A stretch of 40,026 nt of DNA from Herminiimonas sp. (GTDB lineage: Bacteria > Pseudomonadota > Gammaproteobacteria > Burkholderiales > Burkholderiaceae_D): positions 1-40,026 of the forward strand of contig JACMOV010000010.1 of assembly GCA_014377845.1 (NCBI GenBank), written 5' to 3'. The notes below the pieces were generated by a model. The model was not told the DNA's origin. It was given only the letters and a program-made list of their open reading frames with translations, and did no database searches. Position 1 is the first letter of the stretch. Each line of letters opens with the position of its first letter. The position numbers were made by a program, and so were the translations under genes. This document shows positions 16,145 through 24,247 of this stretch, piece after piece.

Positions 16145-16546
16145 ATGAGCCTCAGTCCGATTTCAGGTTACGCACAGTCGCTGCCTGCCGCCAGTCCGCC
16201 GGCCGATACCGCGCGCGGTACGCCCGCAGTTGCGCTGCGTTCCAATCCACCGGCTGCCGCCGTCGCGCCGCAGGCCAAGGTTGACCCCACGACGTCGATC
16301 AGCCCAAATACCCAGTCCGTCAAGGATGCCGCCCTGAACAAGGCGGTCGATGCGATCAACCGGTTCATCAATCCGGTCGCCAGCAGCATTCAATTCAGCG
16401 TCGACGAAGATAGCGGCCGCACCCTGGTGAAGGTGGTCGATACCGACACCAACACTGTGCTGCGCCAGTTCCCGTCGAAAGAAGCACTCGCGATTTCGCA
16501 TGAGCTCGACAAGCTTCAGGGTCTGCTCGTCAAGGACAAAGCGTAA
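16145..16546 (+). CDS. flaG: Flagellar protein FlaG
   Basis: A 133-residue FlaG-family protein. The variable N-terminus is rich in Ala and Pro; the conserved C-terminal domain (about 60-133) contains INRFINPVASSIQFSVDEDSGRTLVKVVDTDTN, with the family pattern of a short beta hairpin, followed by VLRQFPSKEALAISHELD. FlaG affects filament length in several bacteria, but its mechanism is not established. An AAGGAG site (16132-16137) precedes the ATG. It lies between fliC and fliD, as is usual in Gram-negative flagellar loci, and fliD follows after 18 bases. Confidence 0.92.
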   Translation: MSLSPISGYAQSLPAASPPADTARGTPAVALRSNPPAAAVAPQAKVDPTTSISPNTQSVKDAALNKAVDAINRFINPVASSIQFSVDEDSGRTLVKVVDTDTNTVLRQFPSKEALAISHELDKLQGLLVKDKA

Positions 16547-16564
16547 GCTTTTCAAGGAACAATC

Positions 16565-18580
16565 ATGGGTATCTCGTCTCCAGGCATCGGCTCCAATCTC
16601 GACGTCAACGGCATCGTCACCAAGCTGATGTCGGTCGAGCAGCAGCCGATTGCCTTGCTTGACAAAAAGACGACTAGCTTCAAGGCGACGGTGTCAGGTT
16701 TCGGCACCCTGCAAAGCGTGATTTCCCAGTTCCAGAGCGCCGTGAGTGGCCTGGCAAACGTCAGCAAATTCCAGGGTGTAAAGACTGCGGTCGGCGATTC
16801 CACAGTCGCGACCGCCGGCGGATCGTCGGTAGCCCTTCCCGGCAGTTACTCGCTCGAAGTCAGCCAGCTGGCACAGGCGCAGAAGCTCAACGCCGTCGGA
16901 CAAGCAAGCACGACTGCCGCCATCGGCGCCGGTGGATCGACGACGCTGAGTTTCGACTTTGGCACGATCGCCGGCGGCAGCGTTAACGCTGCGACCGGAA
17001 AGTACATCGGCGCGACTTTTACGAGCGGCGGATCGGGTGTCAAGACAGTCACGATCGATGGCACCAACAATTCGCTGGCCGGCATCCGGGATGCGGTCAA
17101 TGCGGCAAACATCGGTGTGACGGCGACCATCGTCAACGATGGAAGCAACACGCCGTATCGCCTTTCACTGAGTGTCAACAATACTGGCGCCGCGAACAGT
17201 CTGAAGCTATCGGTCGCAGGCGACGCAGCCATCTCGTCATTGCTCAGCCAGGATCCGGCGGCCAACAGTGGCCAAGCCCTGTCTGAAACCGTCGCCGCAA
17301 AAGATGCGCACTTCAAGCTCGACGGCATCGACGTTACCAAATCCTCCAATACGGTCGGCGATGCGTTGGCGGGCGTGACGCTGAATCTGACGAAGACCAA
17401 CGTCGGCGCGCCGACCACGGTGAGCGTGACACGTGACACGGCAAACGTGGTCAGTTCTGTCAATGCTTTCGTGGTGGCCTACAACGGCGTGACCCAGGCC
17501 TTGAAGGATGCCCAGGCCTATGACCCGGCCACCAAGACCGGCGCGATTCTGAACGGTGAGTCAAGCGTGCGGACGATTCAGAATCAGATCCGCTCGATCC
17601 TGACAGCGCCGATTTCCGGCTCGACCAGTACCTTTACCTTGCTGTCGCAGGTTGGCGTCACGATACAGTCCACCGGCTTGCTCGGCGTCGACAGCACCAA
17701 GCTGCAGGCTGCGGTCGACAACAACTTCACGCAGATTGCCGGTCTGTTCAGTAATGTCGGCAGTTCCAGTGACGCGCTCGTGACCTATAACGCGGCAAAC
17801 GGCAAGACTGCTGCGGGCAATTATGCTGTCAATGTCAGCCAGCTTGCTACCAAAGCACAAACGACTGCCGGAGCGGCTGCGAACCTGACGATCACCGCTG
17901 GTGTCAACGACACGCTGGGTGTGACGCTCGATGGCGTCACCAGCAACATCACGCTGACCCCGGGTGCATACGCGAATGCCGGTGCGCTGGCGGCCGAACT
18001 CCAATCGAGAATCAACGGCAACACCGCTTTCGCTGGCCTCGCGGCCGCCGTAACCGAGTCAAGCGGCATCCTGTCGATCGCCTCGAAGACCTACGGATCG
18101 ACCTCTGTTGCAAAAATCAACGACGGCAACGGCCAGACCGGTCTGGGATTTGCGAGCGGCGTCACCACGAATCCAGGCGTCAACGTCGCGGGCACCATCA
18201 ACGGCGTGACGGCAGTGGGTGCAGGACAGTCGCTGGTGGGCGCTGCGGGTGACGCTTCCGAAGGTCTCAGCATCGAGATCACGGGCGGCGTGACCGGCAG
18301 CAGGGGTGCGATCAACTATTCGAAAGGGTATGCATACCAGTTCAACCAGTTGACAACGTCGATCCTCGCCACCGACGGACCGATCGCAGCGCGCACCAAC
18401 GGCATCAACGCGTCTTTGAAAGACATCGCCGATAACAAGGCAAAGCTGAGCGCTCGCCTCGTGGGCATCGAAGCCCGCTACCGCGCCCAGTTCACCGCAC
18501 TCGACAGTCTCATCGGCAGCATGAGTTCCACCAGTTCGTTCCTGAGCCAGCAATTGGCCAACCTGCCCAAGATCTCATAA
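16565..18580 (+). CDS. fliD: Flagellar filament cap protein FliD (HAP2)
   Basis: A 671-residue filament cap protein that promotes flagellin folding at the growing tip. The N-terminal domain has SSPGIGSNLDVNGIVTKLMSVEQQP and the YSLEVSQLAQAQKL segment. The C-terminal coiled-coil end reads GINASLKDIADNKAKLSARL...RYRAQFTALDSLIGSMSSTSSFLSQQL. At 671 residues it is much longer than the enterobacterial protein (about 470). The extra length sits in the middle (about 400-590), where a second VNVSQLATKAQTT segment resembles the N-terminal one, suggesting an internally duplicated domain. AAGGA precedes the ATG. fliS follows after 12 bases. Confidence 0.96.
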   Translation: MGISSPGIGSNLDVNGIVTKLMSVEQQPIALLDKKTTSFKATVSGFGTLQSVISQFQSAVSGLANVSKFQGVKTAVGDSTVATAGGSSVALPGSYSLEVSQLAQAQKLNAVGQASTTAAIGAGGSTTLSFDFGTIAGGSVNAATGKYIGATFTSGGSGVKTVTIDGTNNSLAGIRDAVNAANIGVTATIVNDGSNTPYRLSLSVNNTGAANSLKLSVAGDAAISSLLSQDPAANSGQALSETVAAKDAHFKLDGIDVTKSSNTVGDALAGVTLNLTKTNVGAPTTVSVTRDTANVVSSVNAFVVAYNGVTQALKDAQAYDPATKTGAILNGESSVRTIQNQIRSILTAPISGSTSTFTLLSQVGVTIQSTGLLGVDSTKLQAAVDNNFTQIAGLFSNVGSSSDALVTYNAANGKTAAGNYAVNVSQLATKAQTTAGAAANLTITAGVNDTLGVTLDGVTSNITLTPGAYANAGALAAELQSRINGNTAFAGLAAAVTESSGILSIASKTYGSTSVAKINDGNGQTGLGFASGVTTNPGVNVAGTINGVTAVGAGQSLVGAAGDASEGLSIEITGGVTGSRGAINYSKGYAYQFNQLTTSILATDGPIAARTNGINASLKDIADNKAKLSARLVGIEARYRAQFTALDSLIGSMSSTSSFLSQQLANLPKIS

Positions 18581-18592
18581 GGGAGACATGTA

Positions 18593-19081
18593 ATGTTCGG
18601 ATCACCTGCAAGAGGCGCCAACGCCTACGCCAATGTCGGCATCGAGACCGGTGTCGCCGCCGCCACGCCGCACAAGCTGATCGTCATGCTGTTCGACGGT
18701 GCGCTGGTTGCCGTGACGACTGCGCTGGCGCACATGAAGGCAAAAAACATCGCCGCCAAGGGTCAGGCGATTTCGAAGGCGATCATGATCATCGACAGTG
18801 GCCTGCGCGCCAGCCTCGACAAGAAGGTCGGCGGCGAGATCGCCGCCAGCCTCGACGCCCTTTATGAATACATGAGCAACCGGCTCCTGATCGCGAATCT
18901 GAAGAACCAGCCCGAGATCCTGGAAGAAGTGCACCGCCTTCTGTCCGACCTGAAAAGCGCCTGGGTCGAAATCGGCGCACGCGGCGAGACTGCCGCAGCT
19001 GCCGCATCTGCCCTCTCCGCCGCACCGCAAGTCGCCCTGCAAAATGCAGATACCTACAGCGCCCGTTTAGTGAAAGCCTGA
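18593..19081 (+). CDS. fliS: Flagellin export chaperone FliS
   Basis: A 162-residue cytoplasmic chaperone that binds the C-terminal helix of flagellin and prevents premature polymerisation. Conserved features: AYANVGIETGVAAATPHKLIVMLFDGAL at the N-terminus and the LDALYEYMSNRLLIANLKNQPEILEEV helix. The last 25 residues form an Ala-rich tail, making it longer than the usual 125-140 residues. A GGGAGA ribosome site (18581-18586) precedes the ATG. It is co-directional with fliD (12 bases) and fliT (6 bases). Confidence 0.96.
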   Translation: MFGSPARGANAYANVGIETGVAAATPHKLIVMLFDGALVAVTTALAHMKAKNIAAKGQAISKAIMIIDSGLRASLDKKVGGEIAASLDALYEYMSNRLLIANLKNQPEILEEVHRLLSDLKSAWVEIGARGETAAAAASALSAAPQVALQNADTYSARLVKA

Positions 19082-19087
19082 TCGAAC

Positions 19088-19411
19088 ATGAATAGTCACG
19101 AAGTCATTGCGCTGTACGAAACCGTCGCCACCATCACCGACCAGATGCTGGCAGCCGCCCGTCAAGGCGATTGGGAGAAGGTCACGCTGTTGGAAGCAAA
19201 GTGCGCCAGCCACGTCGCGATCTTGAAGCGCGACGAACCGCCGGCGCCGCTGACCGGCGAGATCCGCGTGCGCAAGGTGCAGATCATCAAGCAGATCCTG
19301 GCGCACGACCGCGAGATCCGCACCATCGCCGAGCCGTGGATGACCAAGCTCTCGCAGCTCATCAACAGCACCAGCGCCGAACGCAAATTGTCGCAGGCGT
19401 ATGGTAACTGA
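19088..19411 (+). CDS. fliT: Flagellar export chaperone FliT
   Basis: A 107-residue, all-helical protein in the position expected for FliT, the export chaperone of the FliD cap protein (in enterobacteria also an inhibitor of FlhDC). It opens with a helix (EVIALYETVATITDQMLAAARQGDWEKVTLLEAKC), typical of betaproteobacterial FliT proteins, and has charged C-terminal helices. Sequence conservation in this family is low, so the assignment rests on length, helix pattern and position between fliS and a flagellar hook-length-type gene. The next gene starts two bases after its stop. Confidence 0.85.
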   Translation: MNSHEVIALYETVATITDQMLAAARQGDWEKVTLLEAKCASHVAILKRDEPPAPLTGEIRVRKVQIIKQILAHDREIRTIAEPWMTKLSQLINSTSAERKLSQAYGN

Positions 19412-19413
19412 GC

Positions 19414-20694
19414 ATGGTGATCGCGCGGACCGATAACACTGGTCCCCGCCCTCTGGCGGCGGTTGAATCTGCCCGCGCCATCACGCCGCTGGGCGACACC
19501 CGGCAGGAAAGCATCGACCGCCTGGTGCGGCTCGAAGTCGGCAAGCAGTTCCAGGCGCAGATCCTGTCGCGCTTCAATGACGGCACCTTCCTGGTCCGCA
19601 TCGCCGACACCACCGCGCGGGTCGCCCTGCCGGCCGGCGGCAAGGCCGGTGACGGTCTGTCGCTGACCTTGCTGAGCACGCAGCCGCGTCCTACCTTCAG
19701 TCTCGATTCCCAAACCGCTGCCAGTACCACGCCGGCCGCCAGCAACGCTGCCAGCAGCAGCCTGGCCGCCAGCGCCCGTATCGCGCAGGCGCTGTATCTT
19801 TCATCCGGCGAAACGACAGCTGCGGCCACCTCCGGCAGTGAAACGGGCGCCGCACCCGCGGTGCTGTCCGATACCGCACGACTCGTCACCGATCTCCTGA
19901 ACACCGCCCGGCGCGACGACAATGCGACATCGCTGGTCGGCAAGGTGCCGCTCTCGCTCGCCCCCGGCGCGGCGGCGCCGCAGCTGGCGTCGGCGCTGCA
20001 GGACACCCTGACCTTCAGCGGCCTGTTCTATGAATCGCATGTCTATCAGTGGGCCAACGGCGAGCGGCCGCTGGCCGACCTGCTGCGCGAACCGCAGGCA
20101 AGCAACAGCCCGGCCGGGAATGGTACTGGGAATGGCGCCGGCAATGCAGCGGCGGCGAACGGCGCAGGCAATGTACCGCAACCCCCGGCGCAGGCAAGCG
20201 TGCCGGCGGCAGTGCTCGAGGCCCGGCGCAACCTGCTCGACTACTTCAGCGCCGCACCGCTGCCCGGTGATGGCGCAGGCAGTCTCAATCCGGCCTCTCT
20301 CGATCCGATTGCCAGTCAGATGATCAACCTCCAGCTCAACACGCTGGAACAGCAGCGCGTGGTCTGGCATGGCGAGCTATGGCCGGGCCAGCAGATGGAA
20401 TGGGAAGTCAGCCGCGACGATGGAGGCAAACAATCGGCGGGGACAGGCGCCGCGCCCGAGCAGGAAAACTGGCAAAGCGTGGTGCGCTTCTCGTTGCCGA
20501 GTCTGGGTGTGGTGTCGGCCACGATCCACCTGGCGGGCGACCGTGTACAGATCCAGGTCCGCACGCCGAGTGATGCGACGGCAGCGGCCCTGCGCCAGTA
20601 CGGGCCGCGCCTTGCCAGCGCGTGGCAGGCGGCTGGCTCCCAACTCGACAACCTGACGGTTCAGCGCGAGGTGCCCGGCGATGGCGCCGCCTGA
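19414..20694 (+). CDS. FliK-like flagellar hook-length control domain protein (second copy)
   Basis: A 426-residue protein whose C-terminus (about 310-420) has the hook-length-control pattern: LEQQRVVWHGELWPGQQMEW, then SVVRFSLPSLGVVSATIHLAGDRVQIQVRTPS and a helical end. The long N-terminal part is Ala/Ser/Thr/Pro-rich and low in complexity, like FliK rulers. A separate, canonical fliK lies at 27860 between fliJ and fliL, so this is a paralogue with a possibly different role. It starts two bases after fliT and overlaps the FhlB-like gene by 14 bases, forming a fixed pair. Whether it is exported and sets a length, or partners the FhlB-like protein at the export gate, is not known from sequence. 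Confidence 0.8.
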   Translation: MVIARTDNTGPRPLAAVESARAITPLGDTRQESIDRLVRLEVGKQFQAQILSRFNDGTFLVRIADTTARVALPAGGKAGDGLSLTLLSTQPRPTFSLDSQTAASTTPAASNAASSSLAASARIAQALYLSSGETTAAATSGSETGAAPAVLSDTARLVTDLLNTARRDDNATSLVGKVPLSLAPGAAAPQLASALQDTLTFSGLFYESHVYQWANGERPLADLLREPQASNSPAGNGTGNGAGNAAAANGAGNVPQPPAQASVPAAVLEARRNLLDYFSAAPLPGDGAGSLNPASLDPIASQMINLQLNTLEQQRVVWHGELWPGQQMEWEVSRDDGGKQSAGTGAAPEQENWQSVVRFSLPSLGVVSATIHLAGDRVQIQVRTPSDATAAALRQYGPRLASAWQAAGSQLDNLTVQREVPGDGAA

Positions 20695-21136
20695 ACGCAA
20701 GCCGCCGGCGCCGGTCTTCGAGCCGCTGGAGCCGCCCAAGCTGACCCTGCCGCCGCGCACCCGGGTACCCGGGGCGGCTGCCGTCGTGCCGAGCCAAACG
20801 GGGAAAGCACCCGCAGCACCTGCCGGCGAAGCGACTTCATCACCGACGCCGACGCTGCCCAAGCCGTTGCAGAATGCGGTCGCCATCACCTACCGCGGCG
20901 GCGGCAGCCTGCCCCAGGTGGTGGCGAAAGGACGCGGCCTGATCGCCGAGCAGATCATCGCCAGGGCGCGCGAACACGGCGTCGCGGTGCATGAATCGAA
21001 GGCGCTGGTGGCGCTGCTGATGCAGGTCGAACTCGATGACCACATTCCGCCAGCGCTATATCGCGCCGTGGCAGAATTATTGGCATGGCTGTACCAGATT
21101 GAAAAGGTCACGTTGGGCGGCAGCAAGGTATCATGA
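20681..21136 (+). CDS. FhlB-like protein (FlhB C-terminal cytoplasmic domain homologue)
   Basis: A 151-residue protein. After a Pro-rich N-terminal 65 residues, the rest matches the C-terminal half of the FlhB export-switch domain: AVAITYRGGGSLPQVVAKGRGLIAEQIIARAREHGV, then HESKALVALLMQVELDDHIPPALYRAVAELLAWLY. The membrane part and the NPTH autocleavage motif of true FlhB are absent, so it corresponds to the fragment after the cleavage site. Such stand-alone proteins (FhlB, also called FlhX or FlhB2) can partly substitute for the FlhB C-terminus in some bacteria. Its coupling to a FliK paralogue is notable because FliK acts on FlhB during substrate switching. Confidence 0.85.
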   Translation: MAPPERKPPAPVFEPLEPPKLTLPPRTRVPGAAAVVPSQTGKAPAAPAGEATSSPTPTLPKPLQNAVAITYRGGGSLPQVVAKGRGLIAEQIIARAREHGVAVHESKALVALLMQVELDDHIPPALYRAVAELLAWLYQIEKVTLGGSKVS

Positions 21137-21188
21137 CGCTCACTTCACCGGCAGTCGCCACGCCGACCACGAACGAGCCAGAACCCAG

Positions 21189-21956
21189 ATGGATGCCACC
21201 CCAGAAAACCTGTCCGACGATCTGAGTCCCTACCAGGTTCACTCACGCCGGGAGATCGTCACGCTGCTGCACAACATCGGCGAACAGAAACAGCTCATCA
21301 ACATGCTGGGCAATCGCGGCGGCGCAGCGATCGTCACCTCGATCCTGCAAGTCGACGACGATGCTGGCGTGATCGTCCTGGATTGCGCACAGCGCGAGCA
21401 GATCAACGAGCAGCTGCTCGCCAGCGACAACATCTCCTTCGAGACGGCACTGGAGCAGATCCGCATCCTGTTCTTTGCCACGCAGGTTGAACCGTGCGAC
21501 TTCGACGGCGCGCCGGCGCTGCGGATCGCGCTGCCGGCGACGCTGATCCGGCTGCAGCGGCGCGAATTCTATCGGGTACCGACGCCGCAGGTGAACCCCG
21601 TATCCTGCTCGATCACGATTCCGCAGGAAACCAGCGGCGAGCTGCGCGCCATCAGCGTGGTGCTGCAAAACGTCAGCGGGGGCGGCATCGCCTTGATCGA
21701 CGAGCACGGCCTGCTCGACAAGACCGTCGGCAAGACCTACAAGAATTGCAGGATCGACCTGCCGGGCGGCACGTTGGTGGTCGCCTCGCTCCAGGTGCGC
21801 AACGTGCAGGAAATCCGGCTGCCGAACGGCAAGCACGTGCGGCGGCTAGGCTGCCTGTTCGTCGACCTGCCGCACGCAATGATGGCGGCGATCCAGCGCT
21901 ACATCACCAAGCTCGAACGCGAGCAGAATGCCCGGACGGCGGGCCGGCTGTCCTGA
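21189..21956 (+). CDS. ycgR: Flagellar brake protein YcgR (PilZ domain)
   Basis: A 255-residue c-di-GMP receptor. The N-terminal YcgR domain (about 10-115) is followed by a PilZ domain with both binding motifs: RRxxxR as RREFYR (residues 124-129) and (D/N)xSxxG as NVSGGG (161-166). When loaded with c-di-GMP, YcgR binds the switch complex or stator and slows motility. The ATG at 21189 is used because conserved sequence begins there (MDATPENLSDDLSPY); an upstream in-frame start at 21036 overlaps the FhlB-like gene. It ends nine bases before the convergent stop of fliE. Confidence 0.92.
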   Translation: MDATPENLSDDLSPYQVHSRREIVTLLHNIGEQKQLINMLGNRGGAAIVTSILQVDDDAGVIVLDCAQREQINEQLLASDNISFETALEQIRILFFATQVEPCDFDGAPALRIALPATLIRLQRREFYRVPTPQVNPVSCSITIPQETSGELRAISVVLQNVSGGGIALIDEHGLLDKTVGKTYKNCRIDLPGGTLVVASLQVRNVQEIRLPNGKHVRRLGCLFVDLPHAMMAAIQRYITKLEREQNARTAGRLS

Positions 21957-21964
21957 GTTAGCCG

Positions 21965-22315
21965 CTACACCTGCATCGCCATGATGTCGTGGTAGGCCGA
22001 CACCAGTTTGTTCCGTACCTGGATCGTCGCCTGGAATCCGATGTTGGCTTTTTGCGACGCGATCATCACGTCCGACAGGTTGACGCTGTCGTCGCCCATC
22101 GTGAAGCGCTGGCCGAGCTGTTCGGCCCTGTTCTGGGCGCCGCTGACCTGGTCGAGCTGGGCCTTGAGCGCTTCTGCGAAATCGGGCTTGGCGACTGCGC
22201 CGGTCGCAGCGGGTGCCGCCGCCAGCGGATTGGCGACGCCCTGCGCCCGGCTGGCTGCACCTTTCAGTTGCGCCACCATCGCTTCGATGCGGCTGGTATC
22301 GATTGCCATCGCCAT
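21965..22315 (-). CDS. fliE: Flagellar hook-basal body protein FliE
   Basis: A 116-residue protein linking the MS ring to the proximal rod. The C-terminus is highly conserved: DSVNLSDVMIASQKANIGFQATIQVRNKLVSAYHDIMAMQV, with the FQAxxQVRNKLVxAYxxIM signature. The N-terminus has IDTSRIEAMVAQLK. GGGAG lies seven to eight bases before the ATG at 22315, which favours this start over one at 22402. It is transcribed away from fliF, and its stop faces that of ycgR nine bases apart. Confidence 0.95.
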   Translation of the reverse strand: MAMAIDTSRIEAMVAQLKGAASRAQGVANPLAAAPAATGAVAKPDFAEALKAQLDQVSGAQNRAEQLGQRFTMGDDSVNLSDVMIASQKANIGFQATIQVRNKLVSAYHDIMAMQV

Positions 22316-22597
22316 GATTGTTCTCCCGATCTCCGATATCCGATGTGCCGTTGCGGGAAATGCCCGGCAACGACGGTACTGGAACGGGTTACAAGGTATC
22401 AACTCGCCAGCACCGGCGTCACTCTGATAAGCTGGACAAAGATTGCTCTATTCCAACGATTGAAATTTCCGTACAGGTTGACAATCCGTGCTGAGGCAAC
22501 AGGTTCGACTTGGCGAGGACATCATGGAACACGCGGTGAATGAAACGATCATGTGCATTTGGCAACAGCAGCGCCGGCTCCGGCAGGGGGGCGCATC
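22316..22597. promoter_or_regulatory. Divergent fliE/fliF promoter region
   Basis: A 282-base gap that must drive fliE leftward and the fliF operon rightward. I found no convincing sigma-54 or sigma-28 consensus, and only weak sigma-70-like hexamers, consistent with activator-dependent class II promoters (for example FlhDC). An imperfect inverted repeat, CGTTGCGGG (22349-22357) with CCC-G-GCAACG (22363-22372), lies in the expected fliE leader. Confidence 0.5.
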
Positions 22598-24247
22598 ATG
22601 GCTGTAGCCGCCGAAAGCACCGGCATGGGTGGCCTGTCCGGCTTCACCGAGTCCAACGCCGCCCGCAACCTGGCGCTGGCGATCGGTGCCGCGCTGGTCG
22701 TCGCCTTGATGGTCGGCGCCTGGCTGTGGAGCCAGCAGCCGGATTACCGGGTCCTGTTCTCCAATTACTCCGATCGTGACGGCGGCGCCATCGTCACTGC
22801 CCTCCAGCAGATGAACGTGCCCTACAAGTTTGCCGAAGGCGGCGGTGCGATCCTGGTGCCGGCGGCGCAAGTCTACGATGCGCGCCTGAAGCTGGCGTCG
22901 CAAGGCCTGCCCAAGGGCGGCAGTGTCGGTTTCGAGCTGATGGAAAACCAGAAACTGGGCGTCTCGCAATTCCTTGAACAAGTCAATTTCCAGCGCGCCC
23001 TCGAAGGCGAACTGGCGCGGTCGATCCAGGCCATCGGCGCGGTGCAGACCGCCCGCGTCCACCTGGCTCTGCCGAAAGCGTCGGTCTTCGTGCGCGACCA
23101 GCAGAAGCCGACCGCCTCGGTGGTGCTGAATCTGAACCAGGGCCGCACGCTCGACGCCGGCCAGGTCAGCGCGATCGTGCACCTGGTTGCCAGCAGCGTG
23201 CCGGAACTCTCTTCCAAGAGCGTCACCGTGGTCGACCAGAGCGGCAATCTGCTCTCGGAATCCGACAAGCCAGGCGCCAACAACGGTCTCGATCCGGCGC
23301 AACTGAAGTATGTGCAGGATCTGCAGCAGAGCATCGTCAAGCGCATCGAGTCGATCATCTCGCCGCTGGTCGGACCTGACAACGTCCGTGCAGAAGCCAC
23401 GGCCGATGTGGATTTCTCCCACAGCGAGCAGGCCGCCGAAGTCTACAAGCCGAACCAGACACCCAACAGCGGCACCATCCGCAGCCAGCAGACCAACGAG
23501 ACCGGCACCGGTGCCGCCGCAGCCGGCGCCTCGGGTGTGCCGGGCGCGCTGTCGAACCAGCCGCCCTCGCCCGCCACCGCGCCGATCACCGCAGCCGCCG
23601 CACCGGGCGCCGCCACTGCCACCGGTGCAGCCGCACCGGTGGGCGCCAACGGCCATCGTGAGTCGACCGTCAACTACGAAGTCGACAAGACCATCCGCTA
23701 CGTGCAGCAGCCAATGGGCGGCGTCAAGCGCCTGTCGGTGGCGGTGGTGGTCAACTACAAGCGCGATGTCGACAAGGCCGGGAAGGTCACCAACCGCGCC
23801 CTGACGGAAGCCGAAAAAACCCAGATCAGCGACCTCGTCAAGGAAGCCATGGGCTTCAACAAGGATCGTGGCGACACGCTCAACATCGCCAACAGCCAGT
23901 TTGCCGGTGTCGAGGCGCCGGCCCCGGTCGATGTCCCGATCTGGAAAAATCCGGACAACATCCAGACGGCGAAAGATGTCGGCAAATACCTGCTCGGCGC
24001 GGCCGTCATCCTGTATCTATTCTTCGCCTTCCTGAAACCGATGCTGAAAAAACTGATGGCAAATGCGCCCAAGCCGCGCGTCGTCGTCGAAGAACGGGAC
24101 ACCATCGTCGACCTGCACACCAGCGAGCCGATGGGACAGAAACCACGCGGCTACGAAGAAAATCTCGACGCCGCCAAGACGCTGGCGCGCAACGATCCGA
24201 AGGTCGTGGCCAACGTCGTCAAGGCCTGGGTAGACGGCAATGAGTGA
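22598..24247 (+). CDS. fliF: Flagellar MS-ring protein FliF
   Basis: A 549-residue inner-membrane ring protein. Transmembrane helix 1 lies at about 25-46 (LALAIGAALVVALMVGAWLW) and helix 2 at about 463-483 (YLLGAAVILYLFFAFLKP). Between them are ring-building motifs (DYRVLFSNYSDRDGGAIVTAL; LPKGGSVGFELMENQKLGVSQF; NFQRALEGELARSI; VHLALPK). An Ala/Pro/Thr-rich linker occupies about 300-350. The C-terminal cytoplasmic tail binds FliG. The ATG at 22598, with a G-rich ribosome site at 22585-22591, is preferred to a GTG at 22553. The stop overlaps the fliG start by eight bases. Confidence 0.97.
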   Translation: MAVAAESTGMGGLSGFTESNAARNLALAIGAALVVALMVGAWLWSQQPDYRVLFSNYSDRDGGAIVTALQQMNVPYKFAEGGGAILVPAAQVYDARLKLASQGLPKGGSVGFELMENQKLGVSQFLEQVNFQRALEGELARSIQAIGAVQTARVHLALPKASVFVRDQQKPTASVVLNLNQGRTLDAGQVSAIVHLVASSVPELSSKSVTVVDQSGNLLSESDKPGANNGLDPAQLKYVQDLQQSIVKRIESIISPLVGPDNVRAEATADVDFSHSEQAAEVYKPNQTPNSGTIRSQQTNETGTGAAAAGASGVPGALSNQPPSPATAPITAAAAPGAATATGAAAPVGANGHRESTVNYEVDKTIRYVQQPMGGVKRLSVAVVVNYKRDVDKAGKVTNRALTEAEKTQISDLVKEAMGFNKDRGDTLNIANSQFAGVEAPAPVDVPIWKNPDNIQTAKDVGKYLLGAAVILYLFFAFLKPMLKKLMANAPKPRVVVEERDTIVDLHTSEPMGQKPRGYEENLDAAKTLARNDPKVVANVVKAWVDGNE

